A stretch of 64,000 nt of DNA from Methylomonas sp. UP202 (GCF_029910655.1 NZ_CP123897.1:2221547-2285546); one strand, 5' to 3'; positions 1 to 9,524 are shown, counted from the stretch's first letter. Notes: generated by a model not told the origin, from the letters alone. A program made the numbers and translations.

Positions 1-628
1 GGGTGTGATTGGCGACGGCCAGATAGCGTTCCAGGAAGCCGCGCGCCGACAGATATTGGCGGTTCTGATAACTGATTTTCTGCATCTCCAGCAAGGCCGG
101 AGCGTATTCGCTTTGGGCTTGCAAGGCTTGGCGGAAATAGCCTTCGGCCTGCTGCGCGTCGTTTTGCTTGAGCGCGCAAGCGCCGAGATTGGTCAGTGCG
201 AACCACGGCCGGGTGTTCATTGCCGAGTCCAGCGCTTGCTTCAATAGTTCCACGCCTTGGTCGACCCGGTCGCGTTCGCATTGAAAGCGGCCGTAATTGT
301 TCAAAATGCTGAAATTGGAGGGGTCGCGGCTTAAGGCGCTACGGTAGCTGTCGTCGGCGGCGTCGTAGTCCTTGACCCGCTCGTAAAACACCGCCAATGT
401 GTTATGGATTTCGGCATTGCCGGAGTCCAGGCTGAGCGCGGTTTGCAATTTTTCGCGGGCGGCGTCCAACATGCCCATGTCCAGATAGCGAGCGCCCATT
501 TGCAGATTGAGCGTGGCCTTTTCGGCATTGCTCATCGACGGCTTGATGTCGGGCAGCAAGCCGCACCCGCCGGCTAGAAGACCGGCGATGCCGCAGATAG
601 CCCAATATCGTATCGGTTTACGCGACAT
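1..628 (-). CDS. pilW: Type IV pilus assembly TPR lipoprotein PilW/PilF (3' end beyond window)
   Basis: The frame is open from an ATG at 628 down to the window edge, so the C-terminus is missing. The N-terminus reads as a lipoprotein signal peptide with lipobox LLAGGC (Cys at residue 22), followed by tetratricopeptide-like helices with repeated A-x-x-x-Y/F patterns over about residues 40-200. PilW/PilF is an outer-membrane lipoprotein that helps the PilQ secretin form multimers for type IV pili. It lies directly downstream of rlmN and overlaps it by 11 bases, the usual rlmN-pilW order in Gammaproteobacteria, which supports the call beyond the generic TPR fold. Confidence 0.8.
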   Translation of the reverse strand, partial: MSRKPIRYWAICGIAGLLAGGCGLLPDIKPSMSNAEKATLNLQMGARYLDMGMLDAAREKLQTALSLDSGNAEIHNTLAVFYERVKDYDAADDSYRSALSRDPSNFSILNNYGRFQCERDRVDQGVELLKQALDSAMNTRPWFALTNLGACALKQNDAQQAEGYFRQALQAQSEYAPALLEMQKISYQNRQYLSARGFLERYLAVANHT

Positions 629-1739
629 TGCCGCTGCCGTGCGTCTGCATCGCTTGGAGTTTCAGATGGCGGCGGCTTTTATCCTGGACCTGACCGACCA
701 GTTGACCGCAGGCGGCGTCGATGTCTTCGCCGCGCGTCTTGCGTATCGTGGTCACTAGTCCCGCGTCCTGCAGAATGTCGCGAAAGCGCAGGATGTTGGC
801 GCTGCTGGAGCAACGGTACGACGACTGCGGGAATGGATTGAACGGAATCAGGTTGAGCTTGGACGGGACGTTCTTCAACAGTTTGACCAGCGCGCGCGCG
901 TGTTCGGCGCCGTCGTTGATGCCGTCCAGCATCACGTATTCGAAGGTAATGTGCTTGCGCGGACCGGTCTTGGCGTAGTCGCGGCAAGCGTCCATCAGTT
1001 CGGCGAGCGGGTATTTGACGTTGATCGGCACCAATTGGTCGCGCAGTTCGTCGTACGGCGCGTGCAAGGATACCGCCATGCTGACGTCGCAGACGTCGCC
1101 CAGTCTTTTCATCGCCGGCACGACGCCGGAGGTGCTGACGGTGACCCGGCGTTTCGACAAGCCGTAGGCGAAGTCGTCCATCATCAGATTCATCGCCGCG
1201 ACGACATTATCGAAGTTCAACAGCGGTTCGCCCATGCCCATCATCACGACATTGGTGATGCGGCGCTCGGGCCCGAGGCGTTGTTGGGCCAGATAGAGCT
1301 GGCCGACGATCTCGGCGGTACTTAGATTGCGGTTGAAGCCTTGCTGGGCGGTCGAGCAAAAACTGCAGGCTAGCGCGCAACCGACTTGCGACGACACGCA
1401 CAAGGTCGCGCGCCGATCTTCCGGAATATAGACCGTCTCGACCCGATTGCCGCAGCGCATTTGCATCGCCCATTTGCAGGTGCCGTCGCTTGCCAATTGT
1501 TCCGTGACAATGTCCGGCGCCCTGACTTCGCAATGTTCCCGCAAGTACTGGCGCAACGATTTGCTCAGGTTGGTCATTTGCTCGAAATCGGCAACGCCTT
1601 CCTGATAAATCCACTTCAGTAATTGGGTGGCGCGAAACGGCTTTTCGCCGAGTTCGACAAAAAAGGCTTGCAGACCTTTTCTGTCGAAATCCAGCAAATT
1701 GACCAATGCCGGTTTAGCGGATGCGGTCGCAGAGTTCAT
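618..1739 (-). CDS. rlmN: Dual-specificity RNA methyltransferase RlmN
   Basis: This radical-SAM enzyme methylates C2 of A2503 in 23S rRNA and A37 in some tRNAs. The [4Fe-4S]-binding CxxxCxxC motif is visible as CALACSFC (Cys121, 125, 128). The two mechanistic cysteines are also present: one in the segment ATLCVSSQ (Cys114) and one near the C-terminus in DAACGQL (Cys344). The length of 373 residues is normal. The chosen ATG overlaps the end of ndk by 26 bases; a slightly later start cannot be excluded because the first 12 residues are not conserved in the family. It appears co-transcribed with ndk upstream and pilW downstream. Confidence 0.95.
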   Translation of the reverse strand: MNSATASAKPALVNLLDFDRKGLQAFFVELGEKPFRATQLLKWIYQEGVADFEQMTNLSKSLRQYLREHCEVRAPDIVTEQLASDGTCKWAMQMRCGNRVETVYIPEDRRATLCVSSQVGCALACSFCSTAQQGFNRNLSTAEIVGQLYLAQQRLGPERRITNVVMMGMGEPLLNFDNVVAAMNLMMDDFAYGLSKRRVTVSTSGVVPAMKRLGDVCDVSMAVSLHAPYDELRDQLVPINVKYPLAELMDACRDYAKTGPRKHITFEYVMLDGINDGAEHARALVKLLKNVPSKLNLIPFNPFPQSSYRCSSSANILRFRDILQDAGLVTTIRKTRGEDIDAACGQLVGQVQDKSRRHLKLQAMQTHGSGNVA

Positions 1740-2145
1740 TCGCGCTGAAGAAGTAAGCGATTTCTCTGGCGGCCGATTCCGGAGCGTCGGAGCCGTGAAC
1801 GGCGTTTTCGTCGATGCTGACCGCGAAATCGGCGCGGATCGTGCCCGGCGCGGCTTCTTTAGGGTTGGTCGCGCCCATCAGTTCGCGATTTTTCAGAACG
1901 GCGTTTTCACCTTCCAACACTTGTACGACGACCGGACCGGAAGTCATGAAGCTGACCAAGTCTTTAAAAAAGCCGCGTTCCTTGTGTTCCGCGTAAAAGC
2001 CTTCGGCTTGGTCTTGGGTCAATTGCAGCATTTTCGATGCAACGACGCGCATTCCGTTTTTTTCGAAGCGGCTGACGATTTCTCCAATCACGTTTTTTGC
2101 GACGGCGTCGGGCTTGATGATGGAGAAAGTACGTTCGATGGCCAT
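1714..2145 (-). CDS. ndk: Nucleoside diphosphate kinase
   Basis: Ndk transfers the gamma phosphate from ATP to nucleoside diphosphates through a phosphohistidine. The protein has the usual 143 residues, the N-terminal [11 protein letters not shown] strand and the active-site segment [12 protein letters not shown], with His117 as phosphoacceptor. A GGGAG ribosome-binding site precedes the ATG. It is the first gene of an ndk-rlmN-pilW unit and has its own likely promoter just upstream. Confidence 0.96.
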   Translation of the reverse strand: MAIERTFSIIKPDAVAKNVIGEIVSRFEKNGMRVVASKMLQLTQDQAEGFYAEHKERGFFKDLVSFMTSGPVVVQVLEGENAVLKNRELMGATNPKEAAPGTIRADFAVSIDENAVHGSDAPESAAREIAYFFSANELCDRIR

Positions 2146-2189
2146 TGATTTAACTCCCGTAGGTTTATGATTAAAAAATAGAATAGGGC

Positions 2190-2220
2190 ATTATAACCCG
2201 TTCGCCGGGGTGATGAGAAA
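2190..2220 (-). promoter_or_regulatory. Probable sigma-70 promoter of ndk-rlmN-pilW
   Basis: On the minus strand a perfect TATAAT lies at 2190-2195, and a weak -35-like TTCTCA sits 18 bases upstream of it. It is about 45 bases ahead of the ndk start codon. The -10 match is clear; the -35 element is poor, so the assignment is an inference. Confidence 0.5.
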
Positions 2221-2298
2221 CCCGGCCAAGCATATGGCGCGCCTGTGCCGGAGTAGCCCAGCGTATCGGCCGGGCTTCCGGACAGCGGCGCGGGCGGA

Positions 2299-4146
2299 TT
2301 AGATCGACAGCCTGCTGGGGTCGCTGTTACTGCCGTAGAACCAATTGACCAGCATCCGGGTGCTGGTGACCGCGGTAAACACCGAAGTGGCGATCCCGAT
2401 TACCAGAACCAGCGCGAAGCCCTTGACAGGGCCGGTACCGAAACCGAACAGCAGGATCGCGACGATGAAGTGGGTCACGTTGGAGTCCAAAATCGTCGCG
2501 AAGGCTTTTTCGTAGCCCATGTAAATGCTGGTTTGCAAGCTGTTGCCGTGACGCAGTTCCTCGCGGATCCGTTCGTTGATCAAAACGTTGGCGTCCACCG
2601 CCATGCCCACCGTCAACACGATACCGGCCATGCCCGGCAGAGTCAGCGTCGCTTGTAGCACCGACATGATCGAAATCAGCAGTACCACGTTGAACAGCAG
2701 CGCAAAGTTGGCGATTAGGCCGAAGGCTCGGTAGTAAATCACCATGAAGACCACGACCAGCAAGAAGCCGGCGACGATGGAGTTCATGCCTTGGTCGATG
2801 TTTTCCTGACCCAGGCTGGGACCGACCGTGCGTTCCTCGACGATTTCGACCGGCGCGGCCAGGGCGCCGGCGCGCAGCAATAAGGCCAAGGTGCGAGCTT
2901 CCTCGGGGCTGTCCAGACCGGTGGTTTGGAAGCGTTTGCTGAAACTGTCGCGAATGGTCGCGACGCTGATGACTTTTTCGACTTTTTCCTTGTGTTGCAC
3001 TTTCTCGCCGTTGACGACGCGGGTCTCGGATTTGTATTCGATGAAGACGACCGCCATCGGCTTGCCGATATTTTCCTGGGTCAATTTGCCCATTTTTTTG
3101 GCGCCGGCGCCGTCCAAGGTGATGAAGACCGCCGATTGGCCGTCCTGGTCCATGCCGGACGAAGCGTCGGTAATCTGGTCGCCGGTGACGATGACCGAGC
3201 GTTTCAGCAGGATCGGGTTGCCATTTTTGTCTTTGTAAAGGCGAGCGCCGGCCGGTTCGTGTCCGGACAGAGCCGATTGCACGTCGTGTTCGACGTCGAC
3301 CAAGCGGTATTCCAGAGTCGCGGTGGTGCCGAGCAGTTCCTTCGCGCGAGTCGTGTCCTGTACGCCGGGCAGTTGGACGACGATACGGCTGTCGCCTTGC
3401 TGCTGGATAATCGGTTCGGCCACGCCCAGCTCGTTGACCCGGTTACGCAACGTCGTGATGTTTTGGCCCAGCGCCGATTTTTTAATGTCGCGCAATTCGC
3501 GCTCGGTGATCGACAACGTGAATTCGTTGGGGCCGGTTTCTTTCAGGTCCAGATTGCGGAAATCCTTGTTCAATACCGCCGCCGCCGCGACCCTGGCCTC
3601 TTCGTTCGGCAACACCACCTTGATGCCGTTTGCTTCCTTGCTGACCGACTGATAACGGACCTTGGCGTCGCGGAAGGCAGTGCGGATGTCGTTGTTATAG
3701 CGTTCTTCGGTTTGCTTCAACGCGGAGTCCATGTCGACTTCCAGCAGGAAATGCACGCCGCCCCGCAAGTCCAGACCCAGATGCATCGGCTCCGCGCCGA
3801 TCATGCGCAACCAATCCGGCGTGGCCGGCGCCAGATTGAGCGCGACCGTGGCTTGCTCGGCCAGCTTGTCGCGCAACAGGTCGGCGACTTTCATTTGTTC
3901 GTCGGTATTGTTGAAACGGGCCAGCACCTTGCCGTCGGTAAATTCGAAGGCCTTGGTCGTGAAACCGGCGTCGCGGATGCTGGCGGCGACATCGTCCGCT
4001 TGGCGTTGTTGCAACGGCGTGGCGGAGGACGAAGCCACTTGCACCGCCGGATCGTTGCCGTACAGATTCGGCAATGAGTAGAGCGTGCCGATCACCAAAA
4101 GGGTCAGAACCATCAGGTTCTTCCAGACTGGAAAATGATTTTGCAT
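2299..4146 (-). CDS. secD: Protein translocase subunit SecD
   Basis: SecD is the proton-motive-force-driven accessory subunit of the Sec translocon in the inner membrane. The 615 residues match the family length: TM1 at about residues 8-27, a large periplasmic region (P1 head and base, about 30-440), then five C-terminal membrane segments (about 450-600). Family signatures are visible, such as LGLDLRGGVHFLLEVD and the TM4-region GMAVDANVLINERIREEL. yajC lies 75 bases upstream, as expected. The usual downstream partner secF is not present: the next gene is ndk. Confidence 0.96.
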   Translation of the reverse strand: MQNHFPVWKNLMVLTLLVIGTLYSLPNLYGNDPAVQVASSSATPLQQRQADDVAASIRDAGFTTKAFEFTDGKVLARFNNTDEQMKVADLLRDKLAEQATVALNLAPATPDWLRMIGAEPMHLGLDLRGGVHFLLEVDMDSALKQTEERYNNDIRTAFRDAKVRYQSVSKEANGIKVVLPNEEARVAAAAVLNKDFRNLDLKETGPNEFTLSITERELRDIKKSALGQNITTLRNRVNELGVAEPIIQQQGDSRIVVQLPGVQDTTRAKELLGTTATLEYRLVDVEHDVQSALSGHEPAGARLYKDKNGNPILLKRSVIVTGDQITDASSGMDQDGQSAVFITLDGAGAKKMGKLTQENIGKPMAVVFIEYKSETRVVNGEKVQHKEKVEKVISVATIRDSFSKRFQTTGLDSPEEARTLALLLRAGALAAPVEIVEERTVGPSLGQENIDQGMNSIVAGFLLVVVFMVIYYRAFGLIANFALLFNVVLLISIMSVLQATLTLPGMAGIVLTVGMAVDANVLINERIREELRHGNSLQTSIYMGYEKAFATILDSNVTHFIVAILLFGFGTGPVKGFALVLVIGIATSVFTAVTSTRMLVNWFYGSNSDPSRLSI

Positions 4147-4221
4147 AGGTTTCCGTTAATAGCTGCGCGAGCTAGGCCGCCGGAGGGGCGAGCGGATTGA
4201 GGGCGGCGTTGTGAGCAGTCG

Positions 4222-4563
4222 TTAGGCTTTTTTGTTCAGGGTTTTGTACGTGCCTTTTGGCATCATCGTCGCGACGGCGTGGCGTTGGACTTGGATGAAG
4301 GTGTTGTCCGAGACTTCCAATTTGACGAAATTGTCGTCCAGATCGACGACTTTACCCAGTATCCCGCCGCTGGTGACCACTTCCGAACCCTTGCCGAGCG
4401 CGGCCAACATTTGTTTTTGTTCCTTGTTGCGCTTGGATTGCGGGCGAATGAACAGGAAGTAGAAAAAGATCAGGATGCCAAGCGGAAACAGCATGCCTTC
4501 GATGCCGGGTTGTTGGGCGGCGGGTGCGGTTTGCGCAATCGCGTCTGAAATCAAGAAACTCAT
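4222..4563 (-). CDS. yajC: Sec translocon accessory protein YajC
   Basis: A small inner-membrane protein of the SecDF-YajC complex. It has one membrane helix (about residues 24-42, IEGMLFPLGILIFFYFLFI) followed by the conserved RPQSKRNKEQ segment and a soluble beta-rich tail containing VVTSGGILGKVV. The length of 113 residues is typical. It is first in a yajC-secD pair; the tgt gene that often precedes it is absent and psd lies upstream instead. Confidence 0.95.
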   Translation of the reverse strand: MSFLISDAIAQTAPAAQQPGIEGMLFPLGILIFFYFLFIRPQSKRNKEQKQMLAALGKGSEVVTSGGILGKVVDLDDNFVKLEVSDNTFIQVQRHAVATMMPKGTYKTLNKKA

Positions 4564-4659
4564 TGTTGTCCTCTAATTGTTATCGTTTTGTTAGCGGTCC
4601 GGCCGGGCGGACAGGCGCGCATTATGCCATAGCCCGCCGCCGATCGCATTTTAAGGGTG

Positions 4660-5520
4660 TTAAACCAGATGCCTACCGATGCTTTCGCCCAGCCGGACCG
4701 CCCGGCCGGCGGTCAGATCGGCATGCCAGGCGACTTGCTCGGGGCCGAACAGGACGATGATCGTCGAACCCATGTTGAAGCGGCCCATCTCGGCGCCTTT
4801 AGCTAGCGTCGGTGCGTCGGCGCCGTATTGCCAAACCCGCGCTTGGCTGACGGTCGGTGGCGTGACGACGCCGTGCCAGACCGTTTCGACGCTGGACACG
4901 AAGATGGCGCCGACCAAAATCAAGGCCATCGGCCCGGCTTCGGTGTCGAAAATGCATGCCACCCGCTCGTTACGCGCGAACAGATTCGGCACCGCGCCGA
5001 CCGTGGTGTTATTGACGCTGAACAACTGGCCGGGCACGTGGATCATTTCCTTCAGCGTGCCGGCCAACGGCATGTGCAGGCGGTGATAATCCTTGGGCGA
5101 CAAGTAAATCGTGGCAAACCGGCCGTCACTGAAAGCCGCAGCGCGCTCCGCGTCTCCTCCCAGTAACTCCAGCACGCTGTAGTCGTGGCCCTTGGCTTGA
5201 AAAATTCGTCCGGCCTCGATCGTGCCGGCTTGACTGACTTCGCCGTCCGCCGGGCAAGCCAGCTCGTCGCGGCCCGACGCAAAAGTGCGGGCGCCGTCTT
5301 GCAATTCGCGGGTGAAAAACTCGTTGAAACTGGCGTAACTGTCCGGGTCTGGATATTTGGCTTCCGCCATGTTCACGCCGTACAGGCGGACGATGGTCTT
5401 GATGAACAGGTTTTTCCAGGTCGGGTTTCGGCAATGGGTCAGCTTGGCCATCAGATTCGACAGCGCGTGATGGGGCAAGCCGTATTGCGGCAGGACGGTT
5501 AACAATTCTTTTAAATTCAT
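4660..5520 (-). CDS. psd: Phosphatidylserine decarboxylase proenzyme
   Basis: Psd converts phosphatidylserine to phosphatidylethanolamine in the inner membrane. The self-cleavage site that generates the pyruvoyl group is NMGSTIIVLFG, with Gly251-Ser252-Thr253; most relatives have LGST, so Met replaces Leu just before it. The conserved SPKDYHRLHMP segment (about residues 141-151) and the ADGEV segment carry the His/Asp of self-processing. The length of 286 residues fits the proteobacterial type I enzyme. It sits 3 bases downstream of the FlhB-like gene and may be read with it. Confidence 0.95.
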   Translation of the reverse strand: MNLKELLTVLPQYGLPHHALSNLMAKLTHCRNPTWKNLFIKTIVRLYGVNMAEAKYPDPDSYASFNEFFTRELQDGARTFASGRDELACPADGEVSQAGTIEAGRIFQAKGHDYSVLELLGGDAERAAAFSDGRFATIYLSPKDYHRLHMPLAGTLKEMIHVPGQLFSVNNTTVGAVPNLFARNERVACIFDTEAGPMALILVGAIFVSSVETVWHGVVTPPTVSQARVWQYGADAPTLAKGAEMGRFNMGSTIIVLFGPEQVAWHADLTAGRAVRLGESIGRHLV

Positions 5521-5523
5521 GGA

Positions 5524-5802
5524 TTACAGGTCGGGCGTTTTGCCGGCGATCAGATAGGCGAAGGCGATGACTTCGGCGACGGCGACGTAGAGTTGTTCGG
5601 GAATTTCGTCGCCTAGCGGCACCTGGGCCAGAATGCGCGCCAGTTCGGGTTGATTTTGTAGCGGAATGTCGTGTTTTTCGGCAATCGCCAGAATTTGTTG
5701 AGCGGTAAAACCTTCGCCCTTGGCGGTGACCTTGGGCGCGTTTTTGCCGTCGTATTTCAGAGCGACGGCAATGTCGGCGTTGTAGAAGGTTCTACCGCTC
5801 AT
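5524..5802 (-). CDS. Orphan FlhB C-terminal-domain-like protein
   Basis: This 92-residue protein aligns by eye with the cytoplasmic C-terminal domain of FlhB/YscU export switch proteins: AVALKYDGKNAPKV, AKGEGFTAQQI, A..HDIPL, LAR, IPEQLYVAVAEVIAFAY. The membrane part of FlhB is absent. The NPTH autocleavage motif is replaced by NADI, so self-cleavage is not expected. The ATG at 5802 was chosen because the residues encoded further upstream are not family-like. No flagellar or type III secretion genes are nearby. Such stand-alone FlhB-like proteins (FlhX type) are known in motile bacteria, but their role is unclear. Confidence 0.8.
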   Translation of the reverse strand: MSGRTFYNADIAVALKYDGKNAPKVTAKGEGFTAQQILAIAEKHDIPLQNQPELARILAQVPLGDEIPEQLYVAVAEVIAFAYLIAGKTPDL

Positions 5803-5815
5803 CGGACGGATCGGA

Positions 5816-6205
5816 TCAGGGCAACTGGACCGGCGTCGGCGCTTGCCAAGCCGGGTTGCGATGTTCGACGACCACCGTCGTATAGATCCCGCCGCGCACA
5901 TTGAAGTCGGCGCGCAAGCGCATGAAATTCGGTTGGGTCGCCGCGGCGATGTGATCGAGAATTTCGTTGGTGACCGCTTCGTGGAAGGCGCCGCGCTCGC
6001 GGAAGGTCCACATATACAGTTTTAGCGATTTCAATTCGACGCACAGCCGATCCGGCACGTATTCGAGCGTCAATTTGGCGAAATCCGGCTGGCCGGTCAT
6101 CGGGCACAAACAGGTGAACTCCGGAATGTCGATACGGATCGTGAAATCGCGCGCCGGTCTGGGATTTTCGAAAGTGGTCAGGTCGGAACTGGGTTGGGTA
6201 CTCAT
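5816..6205 (-). CDS. queF: NADPH-dependent 7-cyano-7-deazaguanine reductase QueF
   Basis: QueF reduces preQ0 to preQ1 in queuosine biosynthesis. This is the short single-domain (YkvM) type: 129 residues from the ATG at 6205, with [14 protein letters not shown] carrying the thioimide-forming Cys34 and Asp41, and the QueF signature [21 protein letters not shown] longer frame reaches 6262, but its first 19 residues are not family-like. Only 13 bases separate it from the FlhB-like gene, so it probably heads the queF-flhB-like-psd run. Confidence 0.94.
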   Translation of the reverse strand: MSTQPSSDLTTFENPRPARDFTIRIDIPEFTCLCPMTGQPDFAKLTLEYVPDRLCVELKSLKLYMWTFRERGAFHEAVTNEILDHIAAATQPNFMRLRADFNVRGGIYTTVVVEHRNPAWQAPTPVQLP

Positions 6206-6691
6206 GATGGACTTATTAGAATTGATCGCTCGAAATGCCGCCGAATGTCGGCGATCCGACAATTTTACCAGCTATCGGTTCGCAATGACGGCCGATTGTC
6301 GCGCGCGGGCGATCTTCGCAAGTTTCAGTTTAAATGACTAAGGTCGAACGGCGTTGTCTTATTGCGGTCATCCGGGCATGGTATCAATTCGAGGATTCCT
6401 CGCGGGCGGCTGTGCGGAAAGTGTTGGCCCGTGGGCGGATCAGCCGCCGAACGATCCCGTGAGGCTTATTGCCCCGAGAAACGGAATATAGAACATGTCG
6501 TTAGTCGCGATTGTCCGCCCCGAGCACGGGTTTAAATGGGGTGGTGTCCGATGACATTGACAGACTCTCGTTGGGTGTGGGTGTCACGTCGCGTTGATAA
6601 ACGGACCTGGTCGGCAGAGAAACAACCAGTCGTACCCGCACGAGTTCTCCAGATTGATACGGCTAGGGATTTATTCGAAGATGGCGGTTTT
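6206..6691. other. Gene-free stretch between queF and the TVP38-like gene
   Basis: About 490 bases between two divergent genes. I see no tRNA, repeat or convincing conserved protein. A plus-strand frame in phase with the next gene runs from 6536, but its encoded residues are hydrophilic and not family-like, so I read it as leader. Confidence 0.4.
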
Positions 6692-7369
6692 GTGATAATA
6701 AAAAAATATACTTTGGCGTTGTTATTTATTTTGTTTTTGGCAGTTTCAATCTATTATGCCGACAATTTGACGCTGGAAACGGTGAAAACTAATAAAGTTT
6801 GGTTAAGTCGGTTTATTCAAGATCATTACTCGTTTTCGGTGGTCTTGTTTTTTCTGGCTTGTGTCGTTTTCGTCAACTCCCCGGTACCGGCCGCCGCGGC
6901 GATAAAAGTGTTGGGCGGCTATTGTTTCGGGTTTTATTTGGGAGCTATCTATAATGTCGGGGCGACTATTTTAGCCTGTTTTGTCGGGTTCGCCATTAGC
7001 CGCTATGCGTTAAAAGGGTGGTTTGAAAAAAGCTATTACGATCGAATAAAAAATATCGATACCGAGTTGGAACATAATGGCTTTTATTATTTCCTGAGTT
7101 TACGACTGGTCATGGTGGTGCCGTATTTTATCATCAATATCACCGCCGGGATTTCCAGAGTATCGTTTCGGCAATATTGTCTGAGTACGATATTGGGCGT
7201 GTTGCCGACTTCGTTGATTTACGCCAACGGCGGCGAAAAACTGGAACGCATCGCGTCGTTTACCCAATTGCTCGAGCCGCAGGTGATTGCGGCTATCTTA
7301 TTAGTGGCGGTCGTTTCGCTGGTGCCGGTGCTGGTCAAAAAATTGTGGATCAAACGGAAGACCAATTAG
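6692..7369 (+). CDS. TVP38/TMEM64 (VTT-domain) family membrane protein
   Basis: An inner-membrane protein with about five hydrophobic segments (roughly residues 4-22, 45-65, 70-110, 140-165 and 195-215 from the GTG). It carries the VTT/DedA-like hallmarks: a VNSPVPAAAAIKVLGGYCFG segment, then GATILACFVGFAISRY and a RLVMVVPYFIINITAG segment. Some relatives in this superfamily act as lipid scramblases, but the substrate here is unknown. The GTG at 6692 gives a membrane segment right at the N-terminus; longer in-frame starts at 6536 or 6551 add about 50 unrelated residues. Its codons are more AT-rich than neighbouring genes, which hints at separate ancestry. Confidence 0.75.
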   Translation: MIIKKYTLALLFILFLAVSIYYADNLTLETVKTNKVWLSRFIQDHYSFSVVLFFLACVVFVNSPVPAAAAIKVLGGYCFGFYLGAIYNVGATILACFVGFAISRYALKGWFEKSYYDRIKNIDTELEHNGFYYFLSLRLVMVVPYFIINITAGISRVSFRQYCLSTILGVLPTSLIYANGGEKLERIASFTQLLEPQVIAAILLVAVVSLVPVLVKKLWIKRKTN

Positions 7370-7401
7370 AACACGGCTTATCTTTGCGAATAGGGTTTTA
7401 C

Positions 7402-8904
7402 TCAACCCGCATACACCTCGTCCTGCTCGATCAAAAACAGCACCCAGGAAAACTGGCCGGTGCTGATCTTGCTGCCGCAATAACCGCATTCGCCGCTTTG
7501 GCCCATGTTGTCGGCCGGGGCACCGCAGCTGGGGCATTGGTTTAGCGCGTAGGGCTGGTCGCGGCGTTCGGTGGCGGTGCGGCGGACGAAGGTCCAGTAT
7601 TCGGAATAGCGCCGTAACTTGGATTTGGAGCCTCCGACCAGTTTGCCGTTGCCGTCTTCGGTGTAATCGTTGCAGGCGGCGAAGATGCGTACGGTGACGG
7701 CTTCGTAAAACAGGTCGCTATCGATTTTCGCCAAAACGACTTGTTCGATCCGCAGATTATCCAACCGGTTGAACCAGCCGCGCGCGACGTACATTTTTTG
7801 CCAAAAGGCGTTGGTTTCGTAGAGCCGGTCCGACAGCAAATGCCGGGCCGCTTGCCATTCGCGCCGGCTCCAGCAGCCGTAAATGGTCAAGAAATATTGA
7901 CGAACGACGTCTTTCTCGAACGGCGCCCAGAACGGCGTCCAATCGGCGAGGCCGTATCGTTGCTGCCAAGCATTGATTTGTTCGATCAGATCGCTTTGTT
8001 TGATCGTGACGGCTTGCGTGCCTTGCTCTTCGGCGTAGGCCGCCAAGCCTTCGTCCACCGGTACCGCGTGGGTACCGACCACGATGCGCTTGCCCAGACA
8101 CCATTGCTCGCCGCCTTTTTGCACGGTCGCGCCGCAATAGCCGCACACGCCGGTATCGGTAAAATGCGCGGGGCCGCCGCATTGCGGGCAGCTCAGGGTC
8201 TGCATTTTTTCAGGTTCCGCCGACAGTAAGCCCTTGCGGCGGTATAGCCGCCAACGCTCGACGACGGCGTAGCGCGAATGCGCGTCTTGCAGGTCCAAGC
8301 TGTAGTTGGCGTCGATCTCGATGTCGATACTGTCGCTGTCGGCGCCGGTCGTGTCGACCGCGAGCCAGCGCATGCCGTTGACGACGATTTCGCTGACGGT
8401 CCAGGGTTGGGCTTTGCTGAAATGGCCTTGTAGCTCGGCGCTTAAGAATGGCGACAAGTACTCGAATTCCGGCTTGGTTGAGTATTCGTAAAATTTGCAA
8501 TACAGGGAATGCACGAATTCCAGAAACACGATCGCCGAAAAGTTGCGGTCCAGCCGCTTCAGCGCGGCGACTTGCTCGGCAATGCCGTTTTGTCGGCGGA
8601 CGCGGACTTCCGGCGGCGGGGTGGCGGGGATGGCGCGGGTTTGCGATTGTTGGTGGATGATGTAAATGACGATCGCGGCGATAATTAAAAATAGGACCAA
8701 CGCTTCCAGCGTCGACATCGGATGAGCGGCCGACGATCCGCCGCTGTGGGTGCTCCAACCGGAACTCGAATGCGAGCCGCCGCTAAAACTGTGCGAACTC
8801 GATGAGCTGTGCGAACTGCTGGAATGCCCGCCGCCCGGCCGGGCCGGCAGCGCTTGGGAAACGGTCAAACCGACCAACGTTACGATCGCAAGCCACTTTT
8901 TCAT
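7402..8904 (-). CDS. Membrane-anchored Tim44-like protein with two zinc ribbons
   Basis: The 500 residues start with a signal-like segment (MKKWLAIVTLVGLTVSQALP), then a Ser/His/Gly-rich stretch (about 25-65), a membrane helix (about 70-90), and two Tim44-like alpha/beta regions. Each is followed by a four-cysteine ribbon: CPQCGG...CGYCG near residue 265 and CPSCGA...CGYCG near 470. The ATG at 8904 overlaps the stop of the TPM gene (ATGA), so the pair is translationally coupled; a longer open frame upstream lies inside that gene and is rejected. Together with the TPM protein and the divergent SPFH protein it forms a membrane-surface set. Function is not known. Confidence 0.72.
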   Translation of the reverse strand: MKKWLAIVTLVGLTVSQALPARPGGGHSSSSHSSSSSHSFSGGSHSSSGWSTHSGGSSAAHPMSTLEALVLFLIIAAIVIYIIHQQSQTRAIPATPPPEVRVRRQNGIAEQVAALKRLDRNFSAIVFLEFVHSLYCKFYEYSTKPEFEYLSPFLSAELQGHFSKAQPWTVSEIVVNGMRWLAVDTTGADSDSIDIEIDANYSLDLQDAHSRYAVVERWRLYRRKGLLSAEPEKMQTLSCPQCGGPAHFTDTGVCGYCGATVQKGGEQWCLGKRIVVGTHAVPVDEGLAAYAEEQGTQAVTIKQSDLIEQINAWQQRYGLADWTPFWAPFEKDVVRQYFLTIYGCWSRREWQAARHLLSDRLYETNAFWQKMYVARGWFNRLDNLRIEQVVLAKIDSDLFYEAVTVRIFAACNDYTEDGNGKLVGGSKSKLRRYSEYWTFVRRTATERRDQPYALNQCPSCGAPADNMGQSGECGYCGSKISTGQFSWVLFLIEQDEVYAG

Positions 8905-9524
8905 AAATCGACGTCCAGCCGGTCCGGCAATTCGTTGAGGTCGCCGGTGCGCACCGGCAGGTAGCGGGCGCAAGCGTCGGCGGTGTTCGCCAAGGCCTGC
9001 AGCAAGGCCTGTTCCGGCCGGCCGGCGGCGAAGACCGCGTCGAACTCGGCTTGCAGCGTCCGCCAAACCGGTTGCGGAATCGCTTGCTCCAGTCCCCGAT
9101 CCGCCAACAGAAACACTCGCCGCTCCAACAGCGAGCAATACACTAGCAAGCCGGTCTTGCCGCTCGTATGCTGAATGCCGGCTTTTTGAAAGATCGCCCG
9201 AGCCAGGATTTCCACCGCCTTGTCCAGACGCGCCCGGCGTACGCTAAAGCGCTTGATGATCGGCAACGTGGCGACGGCGTAAGCAAAAGCGAAAGTCAGC
9301 AGCGGGGCGTAGTAGATTAGCCAGTTTTCGAACTCGACCGGCGCGTACATCAGCAGCGTAAAACACAGCCAGGCCGCAGCCAATCCCCAGACCAACGGCA
9401 CCGAGCCGTATTCGGCCGAGCGCGCCCGGAACACCACCACGACTTCGGCTTGCGAACCGCGTTCGATATGCTTGATCGCCTCCCATAACCGGGCCTGACA
9501 GTCTGCCGCCAAATATCGTTTCAT
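8901..9524 (-). CDS. TPM-domain (TLP18.3/Psb32/MOLO-1-like) membrane protein
   Basis: From the ATG at 9524, preceded by a GGTGA ribosome-binding site, it has 207 residues. Two membrane helices (about 50-66 and 72-95) sit in an alpha/beta protein of TPM type: RLWEAIKHIERGSQAEVVVVFRARS near the N-terminus and the conserved KTGLLVYCSLLERRVFLLADRGLEQ segment near residues 125-150. TPM proteins are linked to membrane-protein quality control, mostly from plant Psb32; the bacterial role is unsettled. It overlaps the Tim44-like gene by 4 bases. Five extra in-frame codons-worth of upstream start options exist but lack a ribosome-binding site. Confidence 0.75.
   Translation of the reverse strand: MKRYLAADCQARLWEAIKHIERGSQAEVVVVFRARSAEYGSVPLVWGLAAAWLCFTLLMYAPVEFENWLIYYAPLLTFAFAYAVATLPIIKRFSVRRARLDKAVEILARAIFQKAGIQHTSGKTGLLVYCSLLERRVFLLADRGLEQAIPQPVWRTLQAEFDAVFAAGRPEQALLQALANTADACARYLPVRTGDLNELPDRLDVDL

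Noticed and set aside
2926-4077. Long plus-strand open frame (383 codons) opposite secD
   Set aside because: It is a shadow of the GC-rich secD reading frame with no ribosome-binding site or conserved motif.
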